From Allobogoriella deserti (GTDB taxonomy: Bacteria; Actinomycetota; Actinomycetes; Actinomycetales; Actinomycetaceae), in the NCBI RefSeq assembly GCF_042680605.1, contig NZ_JBHUEE010000001.1, positions 718,782 to 782,781 of the forward strand: a DNA stretch of 64,000 nucleotides, read 5' to 3'. The translations under genes were made by a program, and so were the position numbers. How positions within the stretch are numbered: the first letter of the stretch is position 1; each line of letters begins with the position of its first letter. The notes below the pieces were generated by a model, which saw nothing but the letters and a program-made list of their open reading frames with translations, was not told the origin of the DNA and did no database searches. Positions 17,110-25,085 of this stretch are shown here, piece by piece.

Positions 17110-17961
17110 TCAGTGCCGCCCGAGGATCGCCGCGGTGAGGGCCTCGACGGGTTCGCGAGGTGCGTTGGGTTTGTCGACGAGCACCATGTCGACGTCACCG
17201 AGCTCGGGGAGCCGGCTCGAGGCCGGCAGGACCACCAGGTCCGCGGGCACCAGGCTCTGCGCGAGCACGGTGATGCCGAGCCCGGCCCGGACCGCGGCCA
17301 GCATGCCGTTGATCTCCCGCGTCGTGCAGGTGACCCGCCAGGTGCGCCCGGCGCGCTCGAGCGCGTGGGTCGCCGTGTTCCGCGAGATGCTCGGGCTCGG
17401 ATAGGTGACCAGCGGTACGACGTCGGAGTCGGAGACCGGGCTCTCGGGCAGACCCACCCAGGTCAGGCGGTCACGCCGCACCAGTGTGCCCGTGCCCTCC
17501 CCGGCGTTCTGCTTGATGAACACCAGGTCGAGATGGCCGGCGAGCAGCCGCCGGTGCAGCACGTGTGACTGGGCGATCGTTAGCTCGACCGTCACCCGCG
17601 GGTGCAGCTCGCGGAACTCGCGCAGGATCCGCGGCAGCTGCGTCAGGGCGAGGTCGTCCGCCGCCCCGAACCGCAACCGTCCCCGCATCGCCGAGCCGGT
17701 GAAGTATGCCGTCGCCTGGTCGTGGGCGGCGAGGATCGTCCGGGCGAAGCCCGCCATCGCCTGACCGTTGTCGGTCAGCGTGACCTCGTGCGTGTCCCGC
17801 TGCACCAGACGGCGGTTCGCCGCCCGCTCCAGCCGAGCCACGTGCTGGCTCACCGTCGGCTGGCTGATGCCGAGCCGTGCTGCCGTTCGGGTGAAGTTCA
17901 GCGTTTCACTGAGGGTGAGGAACGTTCGAAGCTGGACCGGATCGAACAAAGCACTCGCCAC
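17110..17961 (-). CDS. LysR-family transcriptional regulator
   Basis: A 283-aa LysR-type regulator. The N-terminal winged helix-turn-helix is FLTLSETLNFTRTAARLGIS followed by QPTVSQHVARLE. The periplasmic-binding-like effector domain follows (GRLRFGAADDLAL, then HLDLVFIKQ and GLGITVLAQSLV). GTG 17961 gives MASALFDPVQLRTF. It is divergent from the MFS transporter gene with an AT-rich 79-bp shared region containing several repeats, so it most likely controls that transporter and itself. The effector is unknown. Confidence 0.92.
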   Translation of the reverse strand: MASALFDPVQLRTFLTLSETLNFTRTAARLGISQPTVSQHVARLERAANRRLVQRDTHEVTLTDNGQAMAGFARTILAAHDQATAYFTGSAMRGRLRFGAADDLALTQLPRILREFRELHPRVTVELTIAQSHVLHRRLLAGHLDLVFIKQNAGEGTGTLVRRDRLTWVGLPESPVSDSDVVPLVTYPSPSISRNTATHALERAGRTWRVTCTTREINGMLAAVRAGLGITVLAQSLVPADLVVLPASSRLPELGDVDMVLVDKPNAPREPVEALTAAILGRH

Positions 17962-17994
17962 CTCGCCGTATGGATTGGATCAAGAGAACGGCAG

Positions 17995-18034
17995 CAATTA
18001 TGTGCCGTAATGACAATTATAGGCGCTATAACCT
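17995..18034. promoter_or_regulatory. Operator/promoter region between lysR and the MFS gene
   Basis: An unusually AT-rich island. CAATTAT occurs twice in direct orientation (17995-18001 and 18014-18020, start-to-start 19 bp). A perfect dyad TATAG-GCG-CTATA spans 18018-18030. The dyad overlaps the -10 box TAACCT (18029-18034), which lies 6 nt before the MFS ATG. It is a likely binding region for the divergent LysR regulator. Confidence 0.65.
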
Positions 18035-18040
18035 AGAGAA

Positions 18041-19669
18041 ATGACGGGCTCCTGCCTAACGTGGCAGGTGCATCACGACCCGTTCACTCCTCGATCCTCG
18101 GCAGGGATGCTCGTGCGCCCGGCCCGCTCGGCCCCGACCAGTCCGCCCGCCGCCACCGACGCCGTCTCTGACTTCTCCACCGACGTGACCACTACCGAAC
18201 TGCCCACCAGGACCTCGACCGATGACGCCTCCGACAACGCCGTGGAGAGCGCTCCCGGCACCCCGGTCTCCGTAGCCGACGTTCCCCCGGAGACGCCGGC
18301 ATCACCCGGCCCCGGCCCGGACCGCAAGACCATCCGGCTGAGGCGGCCGGTACTGCGGAGAAAGCCCGCTTCGCCGTCGGGCGTCGGACTGGTCGACGCG
18401 CTCAAGGTGCGCAACTACCGCCGTTACGCGATCGCCCAGCTGTGCACGAGCACCTGTGGCTGGGCCGCCCGTGTGGCGCAGGACTGGCTCATGCTCGAGC
18501 TCACCGGCTCCGCCGCCCTGGTCGGCCTCACGGTGGCGATGCAGTTCTCGCCCATGCTGCTGTTCGGCCTGTTCGGCGGAGTCCTCGCCGACCGCTACGA
18601 CCGGCGCACGATCCTGACGATCACGCAGTCGCTCTTCGGAGTCTTCACCCTCGCGCTCGGTATTCTCACCCTGCTCGGCGTCGTGCAGCCTTGGCACGTC
18701 CTCGCCTCGGCCTTCCTCGGCGGGATGGCGATTGTGGTGGACAACCCGGCACGCCAGGCGTTCGTGCACGAGATCGCCGGGCCGAGGCTGCTCCGTCGCG
18801 CCATCAGCCTGAACACGTCGATCTTCCAGCTCGGTGCGCTCACCGGTCCCGCTGTGGCGGCGGGCCTCATCGCTGCCGTCGGCAGCGGCTGGGCGTTCGT
18901 GGTCAACGCGCTCGCGTGCGCCGTCGCCGCCGCGCTGATCCGTTCGACGCGCCGGGAGGAGATGTTCGCAGCCGTCGTGGTACGCCGCGCCAAGGGGCAG
19001 CTGAGGGCAGGCCTCGCACATGTCGCCGAGCGGCCGGAGATTCTCTGGGCGTGCGTCCTCGTCGGCTTCGTGGCGCTCACGGGCGTGAACATGGCGACCG
19101 TGCTCACCGCCTACGCCGCGGAGGTCATCGACCTCGGCGCGAGCGGCTACGGGCTGCTGACCTCCACGCTGGCGCTGGGCGCCATCACCGGCGCCCTGTT
19201 CGCCGGTCGCGCCCGCCGGCTCCGGTTGCGCACGCTCGTGGCCGGCGCCGCTTGCCTGGGGCTGCTGCAGATGCTCGCCGCGCTCATCTCCAGCACCGTG
19301 CTGTTCCTCGTGGTGCTCTACGCGGTCGGTGCGACCTGCCTGCTGTACCTGACTCGCAGCAACACGCTGGTTCAGACCAGTGCCGACCCGGCGATGCGGG
19401 GCCGCGTGCTCTCCCTCTACGTGCTGATCAACATGGGTGGCCAGGCGGTGTCCGGGCTGATCATCGGCTGGGTCTGCGAATGGGGCGGCCCGCACGCGGG
19501 CTTCGCAGCGTGCGCGGCAGGTCCGTTGCTCGGCGCGCTCGTGGTCGGCGCGATCCTGGCTCGTCGCGCGCACGTCCGGCCCGTGGCGCACCTGCGGCAA
19601 CGCTTGGCCGGTGGTGGCCTCCTCGGCCTGGTTCGCCTGCCGGCAACGCCCGGAGCCCGCGGGAGTTGA
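18041..19669 (+). CDS. MFS transporter, DHA3/EntS-like
   Basis: A 542-aa major facilitator. After a Ser/Thr/Pro-rich cytoplasmic N-terminus of ~110 residues, about twelve transmembrane helices follow. Motif A-like GGVLADRYDRRT lies between helices 2 and 3, and further signatures include VDNPARQAFVHEIAG and LGALTGPAVAAGL, typical of MFS_3 (EntS/macrolide-efflux-like). It probably exports a siderophore or drug; the substrate is not determinable. ATG 18041 was chosen because TAACCT ends 6 nt before it (leaderless); ATG 18107 is an alternative. Control by the divergent LysR is likely. Confidence 0.85.
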   Translation: MTGSCLTWQVHHDPFTPRSSAGMLVRPARSAPTSPPAATDAVSDFSTDVTTTELPTRTSTDDASDNAVESAPGTPVSVADVPPETPASPGPGPDRKTIRLRRPVLRRKPASPSGVGLVDALKVRNYRRYAIAQLCTSTCGWAARVAQDWLMLELTGSAALVGLTVAMQFSPMLLFGLFGGVLADRYDRRTILTITQSLFGVFTLALGILTLLGVVQPWHVLASAFLGGMAIVVDNPARQAFVHEIAGPRLLRRAISLNTSIFQLGALTGPAVAAGLIAAVGSGWAFVVNALACAVAAALIRSTRREEMFAAVVVRRAKGQLRAGLAHVAERPEILWACVLVGFVALTGVNMATVLTAYAAEVIDLGASGYGLLTSTLALGAITGALFAGRARRLRLRTLVAGAACLGLLQMLAALISSTVLFLVVLYAVGATCLLYLTRSNTLVQTSADPAMRGRVLSLYVLINMGGQAVSGLIIGWVCEWGGPHAGFAACAAGPLLGALVVGAILARRAHVRPVAHLRQRLAGGGLLGLVRLPATPGARGS

Positions 19670-19702
19670 GCATCGGCGGGGCGTGGCCCGGCGGCGCCAC
19701 GA

Positions 19703-20677
19703 TCAGCCGAGAAGCAGATGCGCGAGACCGGCGTCGATCTGTGCCAGCGCGTCGCGGTCGTAGGTGGAGGTGGAGACGAGGAGCTCCTCGCTCCCCGTCC
19801 GCTCGGCAAGCTTCGCGAGCTGCGCCGAGACCTGGCGTGGCGGACCGGCGACGGCCTGGGCCAGACTCCGCTCGACGCGGGCCCGGGTGCGCTCGCTCCA
19901 CCGGACCGCACGGATGTCCTGGATCGGTTCGAGCGGTCCGAACTCGCCTGTCTCCCGTGAACGTGCCATGGCCCAGGCCTCCGGCAGCGCCAGCTCGCGG
20001 GCCTCGTCCGCGGTGTCGGCGAGGTAGACGTCGAGCGAGACCATGACCTCGGGCGCCGGGACGGCCTCGGACGGACGGAACTCACGGCGGTAGGCGGCCA
20101 CGGTGGCCGCGAGCTCGGGGGAGTGGAGGATCGGTCCACCGATCACGACGGGCAGCCCGAGGCGCGCGGCGGTCTCGACGCCGTGGCCGGTCGCCAGGAC
20201 GAACAGCGACGGCGCCCCGACGGTGGCAGGCCGAACCGTCACGGGGGCGGACCGGCTCAGGTAGCGACGCAGCTCGGTGATGTCGGCCTCGAACCGTTCC
20301 CGGTCGGCCGAGGACTGCCGCAGTGCCTGCCGGACCGGCTCGGTGAAGCCGAGCGTCCGCCCGACGCCGAGGTCCACCCGGCCGGGGTAGAGCGCCTCGA
20401 GCATCTGGAACTGCTCGGCGACGACGAACGGCTGATGGTGGGGGAGCATGACGCCGCCCGACCCCAGCCTGATCCTCGACGTGACCGCTCCGGCAGCGGC
20501 CAGCAGGATGGCCGGAGCACCCGAGGCGATCCCCGGGACCGCGTGGTGCTCGGCCGCCCAGAAGCGGTGATATCCGAGGTCCTCGACCGCTCGCGCCCGT
20601 GCGAGGGAATGCTCGAGCGCGGCACCCTCCGGGTGGCCGACCCGGGCCCGGGAGCGGTCGAGGAGTGAGACCTTCAT
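19703..20677 (-). CDS. Luciferase-like flavin monooxygenase (MsnO8-type LLM)
   Basis: A 324-aa TIM-barrel protein of the bacterial luciferase family. It begins MKVSLLDRSRARVGH and carries GYHRFWAAEHHAVPGIASGA, IRLGSGGVMLPHHQPFVVAEQF and YPGRVDLGVGRTLG, the signature of the single-subunit MsnO8/LLM group. Members use FMNH2 or F420 as a cofactor for oxidation of organic substrates; which one applies here is not visible. It converges on the MFS gene with 33 bp between. No partner reductase is adjacent. Confidence 0.88.
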   Translation of the reverse strand: MKVSLLDRSRARVGHPEGAALEHSLARARAVEDLGYHRFWAAEHHAVPGIASGAPAILLAAAGAVTSRIRLGSGGVMLPHHQPFVVAEQFQMLEALYPGRVDLGVGRTLGFTEPVRQALRQSSADRERFEADITELRRYLSRSAPVTVRPATVGAPSLFVLATGHGVETAARLGLPVVIGGPILHSPELAATVAAYRREFRPSEAVPAPEVMVSLDVYLADTADEARELALPEAWAMARSRETGEFGPLEPIQDIRAVRWSERTRARVERSLAQAVAGPPRQVSAQLAKLAERTGSEELLVSTSTYDRDALAQIDAGLAHLLLG

Positions 20678-20765
20678 ATCGGGGGCAACCGACCGCGCGA
20701 CCGGAAGCTTCCGGGCACGGCCGGCGCCTCGGCCGGCTGGGAGCTGATCGGGGTACCGTGCCCGG

Positions 20766-21116
20766 ATGCCCGACCCGGACCGCCGGTACGCCGAGAACCC
20801 GATGATGCGCCTGCTGGACGCCTACGTGCTCGACGTGATCGGCGTCCTGGACGAGCGGACGCAGGCCGGCTTCACCGCACTCGCCGACCGGTTCGCGGCA
20901 ACCTTCGGCACCGACCGGGGCACGTGGCAGCAGGTCGTCGAACAGGCCATGGACATCTCACCCGCGGACACCGAGGCGGTGCGCCGGCACTGGGACCGCC
21001 ATCGCGCGCGGGCGCGGGCCGCCGGTCGTGCTCCGGACCCGGTGGGGTTTGCGCAACGCCTCAACGACGTGACCTACGGCGAGCAGGCGCGCGGGGCGCG
21101 CGAGCCTCGCACCTAG
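20766..21116 (+). CDS. Hypothetical protein
   Basis: A 116-aa soluble, charged protein with no recognised domain. It is predicted mostly helical (MRLLDAYVLDVIGVLDERTQ, TEAVRRHWDRHRARARAAGR). A TACCGT box (20754-20759) lies 6 nt before the ATG and no ribosome-binding site is seen, so a leaderless transcript is likely, which supports it being a real gene. It is divergent from the LLM gene and converges on folA. No function is assigned. Confidence 0.7.
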   Translation: MPDPDRRYAENPMMRLLDAYVLDVIGVLDERTQAGFTALADRFAATFGTDRGTWQQVVEQAMDISPADTEAVRRHWDRHRARARAAGRAPDPVGFAQRLNDVTYGEQARGAREPRT

Positions 21117-21147
21117 CTTCCGGTCCTCGCCGCGCTCGGCGCGGAGC

Positions 21148-21645
21148 TCAGCGCCGGTAGGTGAGGAAGCGATACCGCGGCCCGGTGCGGGAGGTGTGCC
21201 AGCCGTCGTTCGGATCGGCGGCGGCGAGGCGCCAGGTTGCTGCGTCGATCGCCGGGGCCCGGGTGTCGCCATCGACGTCGAGGTCGATCTCGGTGACCTC
21301 CAGGACGTCGGCCCGATCGATGCTCTGGGCGTAGACCTGGCCGCCCCCGAGGATCCACACCGGCTCCGCGCCGGCGCCGGCGAGGTCGAGCGCCGCGTCG
21401 AGGTCGGAGGTGACCTCGGCGCCGGGTGCCTCGTACTCGTGGCGGCCGGTGAGCACGATGTTGCGCCGGCCCGGCAACGGCCGGAACGGCGCCGGAAAAG
21501 ACTCCCACGTGGAGCGTCCCATGACGACGGCGCAGCCGGAGGTCAACCGCTTGAAGCGGGCGAGGTCCTCGGGGACGTGCCACGGCATCGTGCCGTGGGC
21601 GCCGATGATCCGGTCGTGGGCCTGGGCCCAGATCAGTCCGAGCAT
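21148..21645 (-). CDS. folA: Dihydrofolate reductase
   Basis: A 165-aa enzyme reducing dihydrofolate to tetrahydrofolate with NADPH. Motifs are MLGLIWAQAHDRIIGAHGTM, PWHVPEDLARFKRLT with the substrate-binding acidic residue, VVMGRSTWESFP, GRRNIVLTGR and WILGGGQVYAQSI. The ATG at 21645 overlaps the thyA stop by one base (TAATG), so the two are translationally coupled. It regenerates the folate that ThyA oxidises. Length is normal and the assignment firm. Confidence 0.96.
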   Translation of the reverse strand: MLGLIWAQAHDRIIGAHGTMPWHVPEDLARFKRLTSGCAVVMGRSTWESFPAPFRPLPGRRNIVLTGRHEYEAPGAEVTSDLDAALDLAGAGAEPVWILGGGQVYAQSIDRADVLEVTEIDLDVDGDTRAPAIDAATWRLAAADPNDGWHTSRTGPRYRFLTYRR

Positions 21646-22517
21646 TAGACGGCGACCGGTGCCTTGATGGCCGGGTGGTGCCGGTAGTCGAGCACCTCGA
21701 CGTCGTCGAAGTCGTAGTCGAACAACGAGTCGGCCTTGAACAGGCTGAGGGTGGGGAAGGGGTACGGCTCGCGCGAGAGTTGCTCGCGGACCTGTTCGAC
21801 ATGGTTGTCGTAGATGTGGCAGTCCCCGCCCGTCCACACGAAGTCGCCGACCTGCAGGCCGGTCTGCTGGGCGACCATGTGGGTCAGCAGGGCGTAGGAG
21901 GCGATGTTGAACGGGACGCCGAGGAAGAGGTCGGCGCTGCGCTGGTAGAGCTGGCAGCTGAGCGTGCCGTCGGCGACGTAGAACTGGAAGAAGGCATGGC
22001 ACGGCATGAGGGCCATGGCCTCCAGCTCGGCGACGTTCCAGGCCGAGACCAGCATGCGCCGCGAGTCCGGGTTGGTGCACAGCGTCTCCAGCACCTGCTG
22101 GATCTGGTCGATGTGCTCACCGCCCGGAGTCGGCCACGAGCGCCACTGGACGCCGTAGACGGGGCCGAGGTCGCCGTCGTCGTCGGCCCATTCGTTCCAG
22201 ATCCGGATGCCGTGCTCCTGGAGCCACCGGACGTTGCTGTCACCGCGAAGGAACCACAGCAGTTCACCGACGACGGACTTCAGATGTACCTTCTTGGTCG
22301 TGACCAGGGGGAAGCCCTGGCGCAGGTCGAACCGCATCTGGTGCCCGAAGACGCTCCGCGTCCCGGTGCCGGTCCGGTCGGACTTGGCGGTGCCGTGGTC
22401 GAGGACGTGCCGGAGCAGATCCTCGTACGCGGTGTTGACCGGGGCGCTCTCGGACCTGGCCGCGTCGATGGCCGCTGCGGCGTCGTTGCCGGTTGAGCGC
22501 GTGGATGTCTCAGTCAC
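21645..22517 (-). CDS. thyA: Thymidylate synthase ThyA
   Basis: A 290-aa folate-dependent enzyme converting dUMP to dTMP. The dUMP phosphate-binding Arg is in DRTGTGTRSVFG, WFLRGDSNVRWL follows, and the catalytic Cys is in LMPCHAFFQFYV. The QRSADLFLGVPFNIASYA and TGGDCHIYDNH blocks are intact. A ~25-residue N-terminal extension precedes the core. GTG 22517 is preceded by a TAGCAT box at 6 nt (leaderless); the intervening GGAGG is too close to act as a normal ribosome-binding site. It forms a two-gene operon with folA. Confidence 0.97.
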   Translation of the reverse strand: MTETSTRSTGNDAAAAIDAARSESAPVNTAYEDLLRHVLDHGTAKSDRTGTGTRSVFGHQMRFDLRQGFPLVTTKKVHLKSVVGELLWFLRGDSNVRWLQEHGIRIWNEWADDDGDLGPVYGVQWRSWPTPGGEHIDQIQQVLETLCTNPDSRRMLVSAWNVAELEAMALMPCHAFFQFYVADGTLSCQLYQRSADLFLGVPFNIASYALLTHMVAQQTGLQVGDFVWTGGDCHIYDNHVEQVREQLSREPYPFPTLSLFKADSLFDYDFDDVEVLDYRHHPAIKAPVAV

Positions 22518-22582
22518 GCCTCCATGCTAGATCCGGCCGCCGAGAGTGCCCGGCGGACGCGCGGGAGAGGGACGAGACGCGA

Positions 22583-22613
22583 GAGCGCCCGCGCCATGGT
22601 GGCGCGGGCGCTC
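22583..22613 (-). terminator. Terminator downstream of hsp20
   Basis: Perfect 14-bp stem: GAGCGCCCGCGCCA (22583-22596) pairs with TGGCGCGGGCGCTC (22600-22613), with a 3-nt loop. It lies between the hsp20 stop (22660) and the thyA promoter, isolating hsp20 as a single-gene transcript. Confidence 0.85.
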
Positions 22614-22659
22614 GGACGTCAGGGCCGGCACGAGCCGATGCCGTGCCCGCGGGGCCAGG

Positions 22660-23106
22660 TCAGGCCGCCACGGTCTCCTTCGGGCCCTGCTCGACCTCGG
22701 CGCGGTTGCCGGCGTGGGCGACCTCGATCTTGCGCGGCTTGGCCTCCTCGGCCACCGGGATCGTCAGGGTCAGGACGCCGTCCGCGTACCCGGCCTGGAT
22801 GTTGTCCAGGGCCAGGCCGTGGCCGAGCGAGAGCTGACGCGCGAACGTGCCGGTGGGCCGCTCGTGGGTCAGCCACTGGGCGCTGTCGGAGACCTCGGTG
22901 CGACGCTCGGCCCGGATGGTCAGGGTCCGGTCCTCGACGTCGATGTCGATCGTGGACGGGTCGACGCCCGGCAGATCGATGCGGGCGACGTACGACTCAC
23001 CGTCGCGGTACAGGTCCAACGGCATGCCGGGCACGCCCGGGACCTGCCGGCGCATGGTGCTGAGCCACTCGTCCATCTCACGGAACGGGTCGAATCGGGT
23101 TGCCAT
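22660..23106 (-). CDS. Small heat-shock protein (Hsp20/alpha-crystallin)
   Basis: A 148-aa ATP-independent chaperone. The alpha-crystallin domain runs from about residue 37 to 130 (ESYVARIDLPGVDPSTIDID, LTIRAERR, FARQLSLG) and has the GVLTLTIP motif. A short N-terminal arm and a C-terminal tail complete it. ATG 23106 is preceded by GAGGTGAT at a good distance. The ~100-bp leader and promoter carry a perfect CIRCE element and a HAIR element, so repression by both HrcA and HspR and induction by heat or unfolded protein are expected. It is monocistronic, ending at the hairpin 22583-22613. Confidence 0.96.
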   Translation of the reverse strand: MATRFDPFREMDEWLSTMRRQVPGVPGMPLDLYRDGESYVARIDLPGVDPSTIDIDVEDRTLTIRAERRTEVSDSAQWLTHERPTGTFARQLSLGHGLALDNIQAGYADGVLTLTIPVAEEAKPRKIEVAHAGNRAEVEQGPKETVAA

Positions 23107-23209
23107 GGAGATCACCTCGTCGTATCCAGTTCTTCCGGCCCGGGCCGTCCGAGCCGGCCGGCCGAGGGCCCCTCACCCCTCGGTCGGAGCTTCGTTCATG
23201 ACAACAGTT

Positions 23210-23236
23210 TTAGCACTCTCCTTATTCGAGTGCTAA
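23210..23236. promoter_or_regulatory. CIRCE element (HrcA operator)
   Basis: An exact match to the consensus TTAGCACTC-N9-GAGTGCTAA: TTAGCACTC at 23210-23218, 9-bp spacer, GAGTGCTAA at 23228-23236. It is about 104 bp upstream of the hsp20 start codon. HrcA bound here would repress hsp20. Confidence 0.97.
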
Positions 23237-23259
23237 CAGATGATCGCTCAGGGCGAAAA

Positions 23260-23280
23260 GTTGAGTCACTCGAACTCAAG
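23260..23280. promoter_or_regulatory. HAIR-like element (HspR operator)
   Basis: GTTGAGT-N7-ACTCAAG at 23260-23280 matches the HspR consensus CTTGAGT-N7-ACTCAAG at 13 of 14 defined bases. It is 23 bp upstream of the CIRCE element. A possible hsp20 promoter on the minus strand (GTGACT at 23269-23264, 18-bp spacer, GATCAT at 23245-23240) overlaps it. Confidence 0.88.
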
Positions 23281-23378
23281 GACGGGCGTCAGTGCAGCTC
23301 AGGGGCTCGCTGGTTCGTCCAAGTTGCCGACGGCCGTGCGCCGTCCTTTGCTGGGTCGGGCGTGAGAGGAGGGCGATC

Positions 23379-24056
23379 ATGGCGGACGAGCAGGCCGGAC
23401 GTGCGCCGGAGGTGCAGATCGTCGTGCGGCCGATCGGGACGCCGCTGCCGCTCGGGTTCCTGGGGCTGGTGGTCGCGACGACCTGCTTCAGCGCGCTCCA
23501 ACTCGGATGGCTGCCGGCGGAGGAAGGCGGCACGGTCGCCCTCGGCGTGCTGGTGTTCACGGTCCCGGCCCAGCTCATCGCCGCAATCCTGGGGTTCCAG
23601 GCGCGGGACCCGGTCGCCGGCACCGGGATGGGAGTGCTGGCCGGGGTGTGGGCCGCCGTCGCGCTCGCGACGTACACCGGTCCGCCCGGCGCGACGTCAC
23701 CCGGTCTGGGTGTGCTGCTGCTCGCGGCGGCCGCCGCGATGCTCGTCCCCGCCGCGGCTTCGCTGACCAAGCGCGTGGCCACGGCGGTCATGGTGCTGAC
23801 CTCGGCGCGGTTCGCGGTCACCGGACTGGCGGAGCTCACCGAGCTGGGCACATGGAAGTCCGCCGCAGGCGTCGTCGGACTGGTCCTGGCCGTCGTCGCG
23901 CTCTACGCCGCACTGGCGCTCGAGATCGAGGATGCGAAGCACCGCACCGTCCTGCCGACGTGGCGGCGTGGCACGGGCGCCGACGCACTCTGTGACGACC
24001 CGGCCCGGCAAGCTGCCGGCGTCGCGGCCGAGTCGGGCGTGCGCAGGCAGCTGTGA
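23379..24056 (+). CDS. GPR1/FUN34/YaaH-like membrane protein
   Basis: A 225-aa protein with six predicted transmembrane helices. The N-terminal GTPLPLGFLGLVVATTCFSA resembles the NPAPLGL entry motif of the acetate/succinate transporter family (SatP/AceP), though the canonical Asn is replaced by Thr. The C-terminal ~35 residues are hydrophilic. ATG 23379 is preceded by a strong AGGAGGG. It probably moves a small monocarboxylate or is a structural relative with another role. It is divergent from hsp20; whether the CIRCE/HAIR region affects it is unclear. Confidence 0.6.
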   Translation: MADEQAGRAPEVQIVVRPIGTPLPLGFLGLVVATTCFSALQLGWLPAEEGGTVALGVLVFTVPAQLIAAILGFQARDPVAGTGMGVLAGVWAAVALATYTGPPGATSPGLGVLLLAAAAAMLVPAAASLTKRVATAVMVLTSARFAVTGLAELTELGTWKSAAGVVGLVLAVVALYAALALEIEDAKHRTVLPTWRRGTGADALCDDPARQAAGVAAESGVRRQL

Positions 24057-24065
24057 GGCGCCGCC

Positions 24066-25034
24066 TCACCTGGCGAGCCGGTCGGCCAGCCGGGAGTTGG
24101 CTGCGCACCACGACTCGACCATGTCGGTGCCGCCGTGTCCCTCGCCCTCGTCGATGAGGAGTTCACTGGCCGGCCACGCCCGGTGCAGCCGCCAGGCGGT
24201 GACCGCCGGTCCGCTGACGTCCCGCCGGCCGTGGATGAGGATCCCGGGGATTCCGGCCAGGCGGTCGGTTCGTTCGAGGATCGGTGGGTCGAGGAACGCG
24301 TCGTTCGCCCAGTAGTGCGTCACGAGGGTGGCGAAGCCCAGCCGGTGCGTGGGTTCGGCCAGGGCGTGCGTCGGCTGTACGCCGCCGGTGCCGATCGAGA
24401 TGTGCGTGTCCTCCCAGGTGGCCCAGGCGCGGGCCGCGGCGTCGCGCACCTGGGGGTCCGCGTCGGTGAGCAACCGGCGGTACGCCTCGACGACGCGTCC
24501 GTCGCCGCGGCGGTACCCGATCCCGGCCCGCTCGGCGTGGGTGGCGAAGGCGTCCCACGCCTCCGGAAAGATCGCGCCGACCGTTTCGGTGATCCAGTCC
24601 ACCTCGAACCGGGACGTCGTCGTCACGGCCATGAGCACGAGGCCCAGCACCCGCTCCGGGTGCTGCTGCGCGTACGCCAGTGCGAGCGTGGAGCCCCACG
24701 AGACCCCGTTCACCAGCCAGGCCTCGATGCCGCGGTCCTGTCGGAGTGCCTCGATGTCGGCGAGCAGATGCGCGGTGGTGTTCTCGGACAGGTCGTATCC
24801 CGGCTCGGTCACCAGCGGCCGCGACCGGCCGCAGCCGCGCTGGTCGAGGGCGAGGATCCGGAAGCGGTCCGGGTCGAAGGCGCTGCGGTAGCCGCCCTTA
24901 CCGAGACCGCCGCCGGGACCGCCGTGCAGGTAGAGGGCTGGCACCCCGTCGGGAGCGCCGGATTCCTCCCAGTAGATCTGGTGACCGCCGACGTCGAGGT
25001 GGCCGGACTGGTGAACGGGCGCCTTGTCGAACAC
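24066..25034 (-). CDS. pip: Proline iminopeptidase (S33 alpha/beta hydrolase)
   Basis: A 322-aa alpha/beta hydrolase removing N-terminal proline from peptides. The oxyanion motif is LHGGPGGG near residues 37-44, DQRGCGRS follows, the nucleophile elbow is VNGVSWGST, the catalytic Asp lies in LIHGRRDVSGP and the His in EGEGHGG. Length fits the S33 family. GTG 25034 has a TACGGT box 6 nt upstream and no ribosome-binding site, again a leaderless pattern. It is probably cytosolic. It converges on the GPR1-like gene with a 9-bp gap. Confidence 0.93.
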   Translation of the reverse strand: MFDKAPVHQSGHLDVGGHQIYWEESGAPDGVPALYLHGGPGGGLGKGGYRSAFDPDRFRILALDQRGCGRSRPLVTEPGYDLSENTTAHLLADIEALRQDRGIEAWLVNGVSWGSTLALAYAQQHPERVLGLVLMAVTTTSRFEVDWITETVGAIFPEAWDAFATHAERAGIGYRRGDGRVVEAYRRLLTDADPQVRDAAARAWATWEDTHISIGTGGVQPTHALAEPTHRLGFATLVTHYWANDAFLDPPILERTDRLAGIPGILIHGRRDVSGPAVTAWRLHRAWPASELLIDEGEGHGGTDMVESWCAANSRLADRLAR

Positions 25035-25085
25035 TGTCGGACCGTAGCAGGGCCATCCCGTCGTCTCCCGGTGGGGATCGCGGCG

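Noticed and set aside
18054..18084. CCTAACGTGGC shared between the start of the MFS gene and the ehuB leader (34726-34736)
   Set aside because: Looked like a shared leader RNA, but in the MFS gene it lies in coding sequence downstream of a leaderless start, pairing differs in the two places, and TAACGT alone is a common -10 sequence.
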